The position numbers and the translations under genes were made by a program. 64,000 nucleotides of DNA from Cohnella hashimotonis (GTDB lineage Bacteria; Bacillota; Bacilli; Paenibacillales; Paenibacillaceae): assembly GCF_030014955.1 (NCBI RefSeq), contig NZ_JAGRPV010000001.1, forward strand, positions 620,001 to 684,000, read 5' to 3'. Below, piece by piece: positions 17,322 through 25,004 of the stretch. Position 1 is the stretch's first letter. Each line of letters begins with the position of its first letter. The notes under the pieces are model-generated. The model was not told where the DNA came from. It searched no databases and saw only the letters and a program-made list of their open reading frames with translations.

Positions 17322-18206
17322 ATGAAATTGAACTGGATGAGACGACAGCAGCTGATCGGGTATTTATTCATCGCTCCGAACATGATAGGCGTCGTACTAT
17401 TCATTCTTATGCCCGCGCTGTTTTCAATCTTTCTCGCTTTTACGAATTGGGAGTTTCCGGCGCTTCATGCCGACTTCGTAGGGATCGCGAACTTCGAGCG
17501 CCTGCTTCAAGACGTCTCGTTCTATCATGCCTTGCAAAATACGTTGATCTTTCTCGGATCCGTCCCCATATCGGTCTGCCTGGCTTTTTTGGCCGCGCTC
17601 GTACTGAACAAAAGCGTATTTTTGAAAAACGCGCTGCGGACGATGTTCTTTCTGCCGTATATCACGACCGGCGTAGCGATCGCCTTCGTGTGGATGCTGA
17701 TTTTCCAGCCGATCGACGGACCGATCAATCAGCTGCTCAAGGGAATGGGAATCGAGCATCCGCCGGAATGGCTGGCCTCTACTTCGTCCGCGATGTTCGC
17801 GTTCGACATCATCTGGATCTGGTTTTTGCTGGGCTACAATATCATTATTTATCTGGCGGCCCTTCAGGAGGTATCCGGCGAGCTGCTCGAGGCGTCCCGG
17901 ATCGACGGAGCCCGCCGCTGGCATACAACGCGCTACATTTTATGGCCGCTGGTCAGTCCGACGACGCTCTTCCTGCTCATGACCGGCTTTATCGTGTCGA
18001 TCAAGCAGATGGGCATTTTCCAGGCGATCACGAACGGCGGGCCCGGAGACAGCTCGACCGTGTTGTCCCTGCTCATCTACAAGACTGCTTTCCGCTACTA
18101 CGACATGGGCTATGCCGCCGCCGTCTCCGTCTTTCTGCTGCTCGTCATCGTCGTCATTACGGCGATCCAATGGGCGGCGCAGCGCAAATGGGTTCACTAT
18201 TCATGA
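17322..18206 (+). CDS. Sugar ABC transporter permease, MalF/UgpA type
   Basis: 294 residues, with GGGAG before the ATG. The first membrane segment is LIGYLFIAPNMIGVVLFILM, and the ATPase-contact EAA loop is visible as EASRIDGARRWHTTRYILWPL. It forms the channel with the MalG-type subunit that starts 13 bases downstream. Confidence 0.92.
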   Translation: MKLNWMRRQQLIGYLFIAPNMIGVVLFILMPALFSIFLAFTNWEFPALHADFVGIANFERLLQDVSFYHALQNTLIFLGSVPISVCLAFLAALVLNKSVFLKNALRTMFFLPYITTGVAIAFVWMLIFQPIDGPINQLLKGMGIEHPPEWLASTSSAMFAFDIIWIWFLLGYNIIIYLAALQEVSGELLEASRIDGARRWHTTRYILWPLVSPTTLFLLMTGFIVSIKQMGIFQAITNGGPGDSSTVLSLLIYKTAFRYYDMGYAAAVSVFLLLVIVVITAIQWAAQRKWVHYS

Positions 18207-18219
18207 AGGGAACGAACGT

Positions 18220-19041
18220 ATGCCTACCGTGCGCAAGCTTTTAACTACCGTCGTCATGTTCGTTTTCGCGCTACTCATGATTTATCCGTTTTTGTGGATG
18301 ATCAGCACATCTTTTAAGCAGCCCTTCGAGGTGTTCGAATATCCGTTCCAATGGATCTCCGACCATCCCACGCTTAAATATCACGAGAAGGTATGGACGG
18401 GCCCCGCCAGCTTTATCCACTATTATCTGAATTCTCTGAAAATATCGTCCATCAGCACGGTCGGAGCCGTGTTTCTGGCCGCGGTCGCCGCTTACGGTTT
18501 TTCGCGGATCGAATTCAAAGGCCGGGATACGCTTTTCCTGATCTATCTCGTCGCGATGATGATTCCGAACCAGATCATTTTCGTGCCGAAATTTATCCTG
18601 TTCAACGAGCTCGGCATCTACAACACGCATCTGGCCTTGATCCTGCCCGGCATATTTACCGTGCTTGGCGTGTTCATGCTCCGGCAGTTTTTCCTGGCGG
18701 TCCCGAAGGATATCTCGGAGTCGGCCATGCTTGACGGCGCTGGACACTTCGGCATCTTCCTGCGGATGATGCTCCCGATGGCGAAGCCGTCGCTCGCGAC
18801 CTTGGCGATCATCGACTTCTCCTGGCACTGGAACGACTTCGAGAACGCGCTGGTCTTCCTGCTGGACGAGAAGCTGTACACGGTTCCGCTCGGTCTGCAG
18901 AACTTCGTCCTGGAAAACAGCGTGGACTACAACGGGATGATGGCGGCCGCGACGGCGGGGATGATCCCGATGATCGTCGTCTTCCTGCTCGGCCAGCGGT
19001 TCATCGTCGAAGGGCTGGCAAGCTCCGCCGTCAAAGGCTGA
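18220..19041 (+). CDS. Sugar ABC transporter permease, MalG type
   Basis: 273 residues from ATG 18220; the open frame extends back into the previous gene but the ribosome binding site (AAGGGAACG) sits just before this ATG. The MalG-type start VVMFVFALLMIYPFLWMIS, the EAA-loop counterpart ESAMLDGAGHFGIF and the terminal VEGLASSAVKG are present. It is followed 46 bases later by the FAD oxidoreductase, probably in the same operon. Confidence 0.92.
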   Translation: MPTVRKLLTTVVMFVFALLMIYPFLWMISTSFKQPFEVFEYPFQWISDHPTLKYHEKVWTGPASFIHYYLNSLKISSISTVGAVFLAAVAAYGFSRIEFKGRDTLFLIYLVAMMIPNQIIFVPKFILFNELGIYNTHLALILPGIFTVLGVFMLRQFFLAVPKDISESAMLDGAGHFGIFLRMMLPMAKPSLATLAIIDFSWHWNDFENALVFLLDEKLYTVPLGLQNFVLENSVDYNGMMAAATAGMIPMIVVFLLGQRFIVEGLASSAVKG

Positions 19042-19087
19042 TAGCGGCAAATTATAAATTCGCAAATTCGCGAGAGGGGAACATGCA

Positions 19088-21328
19088 ATGAGATTCGAAT
19101 CGATCAAATCGGACGTAACCGTAATCGGCGGAGGATTGTCCGGCGTATGTGCGGCCGTGGCGGCCGCGAGGAACGGCAAGTCCGTCGCATTGGTGCAGAA
19201 CCGGCCGGTGCTGGGCGGCAACTCCAGCAGCGAGATCCGCGTGTGGGTCGTCGGCGCGACGGGACACGGCGTGAACCGGTATGCGCGGGAGACGGGCATC
19301 ATGGGCGAGATGTTCCTCAAAAATCAATACGTCAATCCGGAAGGCAATCCGTATCTGTGGGACATGGTCGTGCTGGAGACGGTCCGTGCCGAGCCTAATA
19401 TTAGGCTCTTCCTGAATACCGACGTGCACGAGATCGAAGCCAACGGTCCGGCGGACAGCCGCGAGATCGCGGCTGTGACGGGCTGGATGATGGGCTCCGA
19501 ACGACGTATCCGGTTCGAAAGCCCCGTGTTCATGGATTGCACCGGCGACGGGCTGATCGGCTTCCTCGCGGGAGCGAAGTACCGGATCGGACGCGAGGCC
19601 CGTTCGGAATACGGGGAGAAGTGGGCGCCCGAAGAGGCGGACGGCCTCACGCTCGGCAGCACGCTGCTGTTTTACACCAAGGAAGCCGAACGCCCCGTCA
19701 AGTATATTCCCCCGAGCTTCGCCAAGGACATTACGAAAACGCCGATTCCGATGAAACGCGTGCTGAAGAGCGGCGATTCCGGCTGCCACTACTGGTGGAT
19801 CGAGTGGGGCGGCGAGATCGATACGCTGCACGACAACGAACGGATCCGGGACGAACTGTGGTCGGTCATCTACGGCATCTGGGACTATATCAAAAACTCG
19901 GGCAACTTCGATGCGGAGCGCGCGACGCTGGAGTGGGTAGGCAGCGTGCCCGGCAAGCGGGAGTACCGGCGCTTCATCGGGGACTACGTCCTCACCCAGA
20001 ACGATATCGAGGCCCAGACGACCTTCGACGACTGCGTCACCTTCGGGGGCTGGTCGATCGATCTGCATCACAAGGAAGGCATGTACGCCAATACGAACAA
20101 GTCGATGCATTATCAGAGCGACGGCATCTTCCAGGTGCCATACCGCACGATGTATTCGGTCAACGTGAACAACCTGCTGTTCGCCGGGCGGAATATCAGC
20201 GCGACGCACATCGCCTTCGGCGCCACCCGCGTCATGGGCACCTGCGCGACGATCGGCGAGGCGGCGGGAACCGCGGCCGCTTTGTGCGTCGAGCACGGGG
20301 TCACGCCGCGGGAGCTCTACCGCGATCATCTGAAGGAGCTTCAGCGTGCGTTGCTGTGGCAGGATGCCTCCGTCATCGGGCTTAAGCACGACGGCGCGGG
20401 AGATCTGGCCGCGCGCGCGAAGGCGACGGCATCGGGCCATGCGGAGACCATCCGCATCGAGTCGCCGGATGAGCCGTATCGGCTCGATTCGGACATCGGC
20501 ATGCTGGTGCCGGCCGATCCCGGCATCGAGGGCATCGAGATCCTGCTCGACGCCGACCAAGCGACGACGTTGGAGGCGGAGCTCTGGACGACGGGACGGC
20601 CAGAGAACTACATCCCCGTCGAGCTCGTGGCGAAGGCGTCCGTGCCGGTGCATCCGGGTGAGCGTCAGTGGGTATCGATTCGCCTGCCTTGGCGTCCGGC
20701 CGAGACGCAGAATGCCTTCGTCGTCATCCGGGAGAACGCGGGCGTACGCCTGTATTTATCCCATAAGCCTTGGAGCGGCGTGCTGTCGTTCGTCCGGGAA
20801 AAGAGTCTGAACGCGGCGCGCGGACTGGAGGGGCTCGATCCGAACCAGCCGACCGTGCAGTGGAGCATGCGACGCTCGGTGCGCAAGCCCTTCTGCATGC
20901 GTCTGCTGGGGACGACGGGGGCTTATCTGCCTTCCAAGGCGACCGACGGCTATTTGAGACCGTACGGCGGTCCGCATATGTGGTCGGCCGACGCCGCCGG
21001 CGGGGAGGCTTGGCTGAGCCTCAAATGGGAGGAGCCGATCGAAGCCGGGGAAGTGCATCTGACGTTTAACGACGACGTGAACGAGGATCTGATCAATTTG
21101 CATCACCATCGGACGCCTTTCGAGGCGATCCCCGAGCTGGTGAAGCGATACCGGATCGAGATCCGGCGGGACGACCGGTGGGTCGTCGTCGCAGAGACGG
21201 ACGACAACCGCCAGCGCAAGCGCGTGCATGCCTTCGCGCAGCCGCTTCGGACGGACGAGATGCGCATCGTATGCCTAGAGACCAACGGCCATTCGCAATT
21301 CGAGATCGCTGCGGTACAAATCCGATAG
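19088..21328 (+). CDS. Large FAD-dependent oxidoreductase (FAD_oxidored family)
   Basis: 746 residues; GAGAGGGGAAC precedes the ATG. A Rossmann dinucleotide motif VIGGGLSGVCAAVAAARNG lies at 12-30, followed by LGGNSSSEIRVW, typical of the PF12831-type proteins common in carbohydrate-utilisation loci of Paenibacillus. A second FAD-contact region is near 370-400 (NLLFAGRNISATHIAFGATRVMGT). The C-terminal 250 residues form a beta-rich domain of unknown role. It is cytoplasmic with no signal peptide. Substrate unknown; operon position suggests oxidation of a sugar or polyol brought in by the preceding importer. Confidence 0.88.
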   Translation: MRFESIKSDVTVIGGGLSGVCAAVAAARNGKSVALVQNRPVLGGNSSSEIRVWVVGATGHGVNRYARETGIMGEMFLKNQYVNPEGNPYLWDMVVLETVRAEPNIRLFLNTDVHEIEANGPADSREIAAVTGWMMGSERRIRFESPVFMDCTGDGLIGFLAGAKYRIGREARSEYGEKWAPEEADGLTLGSTLLFYTKEAERPVKYIPPSFAKDITKTPIPMKRVLKSGDSGCHYWWIEWGGEIDTLHDNERIRDELWSVIYGIWDYIKNSGNFDAERATLEWVGSVPGKREYRRFIGDYVLTQNDIEAQTTFDDCVTFGGWSIDLHHKEGMYANTNKSMHYQSDGIFQVPYRTMYSVNVNNLLFAGRNISATHIAFGATRVMGTCATIGEAAGTAAALCVEHGVTPRELYRDHLKELQRALLWQDASVIGLKHDGAGDLAARAKATASGHAETIRIESPDEPYRLDSDIGMLVPADPGIEGIEILLDADQATTLEAELWTTGRPENYIPVELVAKASVPVHPGERQWVSIRLPWRPAETQNAFVVIRENAGVRLYLSHKPWSGVLSFVREKSLNAARGLEGLDPNQPTVQWSMRRSVRKPFCMRLLGTTGAYLPSKATDGYLRPYGGPHMWSADAAGGEAWLSLKWEEPIEAGEVHLTFNDDVNEDLINLHHHRTPFEAIPELVKRYRIEIRRDDRWVVVAETDDNRQRKRVHAFAQPLRTDEMRIVCLETNGHSQFEIAAVQIR

Positions 21329-21352
21329 TTGGCAGAGGGGAGAGGCTGAGCA

Positions 21353-22417
21353 ATGGACAACAAGACGATGAATGCGGCAGTCATGAAAGAAAAAGGCCGG
21401 ATCGAGGTAGAGCGGATCGATCGGCCTTCGCCGGGTCCCGACGAAGCGCTGATTAAAGTCGCGTGCATCGGGATATGCGGTTCGGACATCCATTACTACG
21501 AGCACGGCCGTATCGGGCGATACGTCGTTGACGGTCCCTTGATCCTGGGGCACGAGGTTGCGGGGACGGTCGTCGAGATCGGCGAGCGTGTCGCCAACTT
21601 AAAGGTTGGCGACCGGGTGGCGATCGAGCCCGGCATCCCTTGCGGACGATGCGAATATTGCAAGGGCGGCAGGTACAATCTCTGCCCGGACGTGTTTTTT
21701 CTGGCGACGCCGCCCGACGACGGCGCTTGGGCGGACTACATCGCCATGCGCGCGGACGTGCTGTTCCCGCTGCCCGATTCGATGAGCTTCGAGGAAGGCG
21801 CGCTGCTCGAGCCGCTATCCGTGGGCTATCACGCGATGAACCGCGCAAACGTGAAGCCGAGCGACAGGCTATTCATCACGGGCCTCGGTCCGATCGGTCT
21901 GTTGGCCATCCAGGCGGCCAAGCTGTTCGGCGTCCGGGAGATTTACGCGAGCGACGTGGTCGCCTTCCGGCGGGAATACGCGCTGAAGCTGGGCGCGACT
22001 GCGGTCTTCGACCCGCTGTCCGATTCGATCGCGGCGGAGCTGGCCAATCGGACGGGCGGCGAGGGGGTCGACGTGATCGTCGAATCATCGGGCAACCACG
22101 GCTCCATCGCAAGTACGGTGAGCCTGGCGAAGCGGGGCGGCCGCATCGTGTTCGTCGGCTTGCCGCCCGAGAACGGGGTGTCGCTCAACGTCGACAAGAT
22201 CATCGATTCGGAGCTGAACATTTACGGCGTATTCCGGTACGCGAACACCTACAAGGCGGCTATCCAGGCTTATGCGGGGAGCGGGCTCGACATCGCCGAA
22301 GTCATCACGCATTCATTCGGCTTGAAGGATATCAACGAAGCGCTGCACGCAGCCCGCACGCAGAAGGACAAGGCGATCAAGATCATGATTTATCCTGGAG
22401 CCGAACAGGAAGCGTGA
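21353..22417 (+). CDS. Zinc-dependent polyol/sorbitol dehydrogenase (MDR family)
   Basis: 354 residues; GAGGGGAGAGG precedes ATG 21353. Catalytic zinc ligands C42 (IGICGSDIHYYEHG) and H-E in ILGHEVAG are present, as are the four structural Cys in CGRCEYCKGGRYNLC. The NAD-binding motif is GLGPIGLLAIQAAKL. It matches sorbitol, xylitol or related polyol dehydrogenases rather than ethanol dehydrogenases. It is the last gene of the importer operon, 24 bases after the FAD oxidoreductase, and probably oxidises the imported sugar alcohol to a ketose, which could feed the ribokinase/epimerase pair. Confidence 0.9.
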   Translation: MDNKTMNAAVMKEKGRIEVERIDRPSPGPDEALIKVACIGICGSDIHYYEHGRIGRYVVDGPLILGHEVAGTVVEIGERVANLKVGDRVAIEPGIPCGRCEYCKGGRYNLCPDVFFLATPPDDGAWADYIAMRADVLFPLPDSMSFEEGALLEPLSVGYHAMNRANVKPSDRLFITGLGPIGLLAIQAAKLFGVREIYASDVVAFRREYALKLGATAVFDPLSDSIAAELANRTGGEGVDVIVESSGNHGSIASTVSLAKRGGRIVFVGLPPENGVSLNVDKIIDSELNIYGVFRYANTYKAAIQAYAGSGLDIAEVITHSFGLKDINEALHAARTQKDKAIKIMIYPGAEQEA

Positions 22418-22440
22418 ATTCGCAGACGCGTTGTCGAATG

Positions 22441-22467
22441 AGCCGCCCCGGTAACCGGGCGGCTTTT
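22441..22467 (+). terminator. Terminator closing the importer-dehydrogenase operon
   Basis: GCCGCCCCGG (22442-22451), loop TAA, then CCGGGCGGC (22455-22463) with one bulged C, followed by TTTT. Confidence 0.8.
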
Positions 22468-22593
22468 CAATATTAGCCGCGGCACGGCATGCGCCATCAT
22501 CGTTAAATTTAGCTACTGCGGTAATTTAAAAGGGAAGCACAACGACGCCGTTCACTCGGGAGGTAGTCACTTGATAAAACCTTCATCCTATTA

Positions 22594-22812
22594 ATGACAA
22601 CTTTTGTCGCCGGGTTCTTCCTAATGTTCATCGCCGTGCCGCTCGTCTGCATCGTCCAACCGCAAAGGGATAGCAGAATCCGGGCTGCCGAAAGGGGAAA
22701 CTTGCGCTTTAAAAAGATTCGTCCGGACGATACGCAAAGCAACCATTATATCGTTTATACTTGGGGGAGCAGCGATTTCCCGCTAAACGACCTTGATATG
22801 CGAGGGCATTAA
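22594..22812 (+). CDS. Small single-pass membrane protein, possibly frameshifted start
   Basis: 72 residues from ATG 22594, not recognised. Residues 3-21 (TFVAGFFLMFIAVPLVCIV) form one membrane helix and the rest is a soluble tail. The ribosome binding site GGGAGG (22558-22563) points to TTG 22571 instead, whose frame ends after seven codons. One extra A in the AAAA at 22576-22579 would join TTG 22571 to this frame and give an 80-residue protein with a longer helix. So either the gene is frameshifted or ATG 22594 is used without a nearby binding site. Its stop abuts the decayed oxidoreductase that follows. Confidence 0.45.
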   Translation: MTTFVAGFFLMFIAVPLVCIVQPQRDSRIRAAERGNLRFKKIRPDDTQSNHYIVYTWGSSDFPLNDLDMRGH

Positions 22813-23406
22813 ACCAGAATAGACCGTCCTTCAACCACGTCGACATCTTCGTCAGGCGCGCCCCGGATCTCCGGCATGAAAAGCTGAACGTGCACGTGAT
22901 CGACTTCGACGCGCCGGAACGGTGGAAGCACTGTGGTGGAGGGCGATGTCTTGTTTTCGTGCCTTGGAACGACGCTCAAAGCGGCAGGGAGCAAAGAAGC
23001 GCAGTGGAAAATTGATTACGATACCAGTATCGATTTGCCAAGATCGCCAGCGACAACGGGGGGCGGCCGTTACGTATTGGTCTCTGCCGGCTTTGCTTCG
23101 CCGGATGCCCGCTTTTTCTATTCAAGGATGAAGGGCAAGTTGGAGGAAGCCGTTAAGGCGCTGCCGTTCGATAAGCTGACGATCTTCAATCCGCCCGTAT
23201 TGATTCGGAAGAATAGCGATAGGGCGATGGAGGTGGCCGGCATGAAGGCGATCCGGTATCTGAATAAGCTCGGCGTGCTGCGCAGCCAGAAGCCGCTGCC
23301 GACGGAGACGCTGGCCCGCGCGATGGCGAATTCCGCCAAACGAACAGAAAACGGCGTCGTTGCGCTGGATGGGCAAGCGATCTGGGACGCCGCTGAATGC
23401 TACTAA
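22806..23406 (+). pseudogene. Decayed NAD(P)-binding oxidoreductase (HTATIP2-like)
   Basis: Two frames together encode an HTATIP2-like short-chain NAD(P)-binding protein. The first (from about 22806) gives LNQNRPSFNHVDIFVRRAPD and continues to ERWKH; near 22930 (cactgtggtgg) the frame shifts by one base to VVEGDVLFSCLGTTLKAAGS and ends at 23406. The N-terminal roughly 30 residues with the Rossmann GxxGxxG are missing, because an in-frame stop lies at 22794. The later part, including ARFFYSRMKGKLEEA, looks well preserved, so the loss is recent. A frame downstream is open for 157 codons but lacks the cofactor-binding start. Confidence 0.75.
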
Positions 23407-23461
23407 AGCGGATTAAGGCCGTCATGAACGGCAAAACGAGTGAATGGAGAGGAAGGCTTTT

Positions 23462-23836
23462 ATGAGAAAAATCAATTCGTTCGCGGAAGCGGAAAGCTTC
23501 GCAGGGGAAGGGATCGAGGCCATCCTGAATGCGTCGCTCGTGACCCCCGAAGCCGCGGGCATCGCATCCGCCGGCGATGATCGGGCGAAGGAGGCGTCCA
23601 TTACCGCTTACGTCCGGGAAGGCCGGGAGACCTCGGCGCATTACGTGCTTGATTGCCGTTCCGCCGCGGGGCAGTCGTATTTGCTTTGCGTTCATGTAGG
23701 CAACGGCCCCTCGATACAGCATTTTAACGAGGACGATTGGCTTTCCTTTCAAGAAGCTTGCGAGGATGAAGAGATCGCCTTGGGTGGCAAGCCGGTGCTG
23801 GCCTATACCTTTAAAGGTTTGGTGAGGGTGCGATAA
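23462..23836 (+). CDS. Small unknown protein coupled to lrgA
   Basis: 124 residues from ATG 23462 after GGAAGG. Not recognised. It is acidic, soluble, with no signal peptide or membrane segment. Its TAA stop overlaps the ATG of the lrgA-like gene by one base, so it is translated together with the holin-like pair. This suggests a cytoplasmic regulator or partner for LrgAB, but that is inference from position only. Confidence 0.65.
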   Translation: MRKINSFAEAESFAGEGIEAILNASLVTPEAAGIASAGDDRAKEASITAYVREGRETSAHYVLDCRSAAGQSYLLCVHVGNGPSIQHFNEDDWLSFQEACEDEEIALGGKPVLAYTFKGLVRVR

Positions 23837-24216
23837 TGACCGGATTCGCCATTTTGCTTGGGTTTAATTTGCTAGGATTGGTTGCGGAGCACGTACTGCA
23901 TCTGCCGATTCCGGGCAATGTCATCGGCCTTATTCTGTTCACGGCCGCCTTGTTTCTGCGTATTGTCAAGCTGGAGTGGGTCGAGCGCTCCGCCGAGCTG
24001 CTGACGCGGCATATGATGCTGTTCTTCGTGCCGTATATCGTAGGTACGATCGCCTTCCTGCCAGTGCTGCGGGAGAACGGGCTCGCGATCGCCGTCAGTC
24101 TTGCGGGAAGCACCTTGATCGTCATGCTGGTCGCCGGGAGCGTCGCCGCCCGGGTCGGCCGCAAGGCGTCGCTGGCGCCCGAGTCCGAGCAGGGAAAGGC
24201 GAGTGCCGGCTTATGA
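23836..24216 (+). CDS. lrgA: CidA/LrgA-family holin-like membrane protein
   Basis: 126 residues with four predicted membrane segments. The family motif LPIPGNVIGLILF (about 23-35) is clear, as are the later FFVPYIVGTI and the hydrophobic end. CidA/LrgA proteins form membrane pores that affect autolysis and, in Bacillus, pyruvate transport (PftAB). The start overlaps the previous stop and the end overlaps the lrgB start, so three genes are coupled. Cid and Lrg types cannot be told apart from sequence alone. Confidence 0.88.
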   Translation: MTGFAILLGFNLLGLVAEHVLHLPIPGNVIGLILFTAALFLRIVKLEWVERSAELLTRHMMLFFVPYIVGTIAFLPVLRENGLAIAVSLAGSTLIVMLVAGSVAARVGRKASLAPESEQGKASAGL

Positions 24217-24905
24217 ACTTGCACGAGATCTATGCGCACCCGTTGTTCGGCGTGACGGTTACCGTCGGCGCTTACGTCATCGCCCTGAAGGTGCAGGGCA
24301 AGTGGAAGTCGATCCATCCGCTATTCGTCTGCTCGGGCGCGATCATCGCGCTGCTGCTTATGCTTGATATTCCCTATGACGACTATCGGGCCGGCGGCGA
24401 TCTGATCACCTTTTTCCTGGGACCCGCGACCGTGGCGCTGGGCGTTCCGCTCTACAAGCAGCGGCACTTCCTGCGTCGATACTTCGCCGCGATCCTATCC
24501 GGGGTTACGATCGGATCGGTGAGCGGCATCGCCGGCGCCGGGCTGCTCGTCTGGCTGATGGGCGGGACGCGGGAGCTCATGGCGACCATGATGCCGAAGT
24601 CCGTCTCCAGCGCGATCTCGGTCGAGATCGCCCGCCAGGCCGGCGGCATTCCGGAGCTCGCCGCCGTGCTGACGGTCCTGACCGGGCTGCTCGGCAGCAT
24701 GGTCGGCCCCGCGCTGCTGCGCCGGGCGGGCATCTCCGGCGATATGCCGATCGGCGTCGCCATCGGCACCTCCTCCCACGGCATCGGCACCGGCCGCGTG
24801 ATCCGGGATTCCGAGCTGCAGGGCAGCGTCAGCGGCGTGTCCATGGCGCTGGCCGGCATCGTGACGTCGCTGCTGTTTATTCCGTTGTACGGAAGGTTCC
24901 ATTAA
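24213..24905 (+). CDS. lrgB: LrgB/CidB-family membrane protein
   Basis: 230 residues from ATG 24213, overlapping the lrgA stop. The family signature is strong: FFLGPATVALGVPLYKQ (about 72-88), MPKSVSSAISVEIA, and the C-terminal AIGTSSHGIGTGRVI. Several membrane segments are evident. With LrgA it forms a membrane complex linked to murein hydrolase control or pyruvate uptake. A long perfect hairpin follows its stop. Confidence 0.92.
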   Translation: MNLHEIYAHPLFGVTVTVGAYVIALKVQGKWKSIHPLFVCSGAIIALLLMLDIPYDDYRAGGDLITFFLGPATVALGVPLYKQRHFLRRYFAAILSGVTIGSVSGIAGAGLLVWLMGGTRELMATMMPKSVSSAISVEIARQAGGIPELAAVLTVLTGLLGSMVGPALLRRAGISGDMPIGVAIGTSSHGIGTGRVIRDSELQGSVSGVSMALAGIVTSLLFIPLYGRFH

Positions 24906-24907
24906 CG

Positions 24908-24960
24908 CGAGCGGCGAGAAATGCCGTGGCTGCGGGCGCCGCGGCATTTCTCGCCGCTCG
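24908..24960. terminator. Long perfect hairpin between convergent genes
   Basis: A 19-base arm at 24908-24926 is exactly complementary to 24942-24960, with a 15-base loop. It lies between convergent lrgB and the sensor-kinase gene. There is no T-run, so it may act as a structured barrier in both directions. Confidence 0.6.
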
Positions 24961-25004
24961 GACGGCATCATCCTACGCCGCTAAACAGCCTTATCCCGGG
25001 GCCT

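Noticed and set aside
24906..25004. Possible small RNA gene in the long hairpin between lrgB and the kinase
   Set aside because: No promoter was seen; a convergent-gene hairpin explains the perfect arms.
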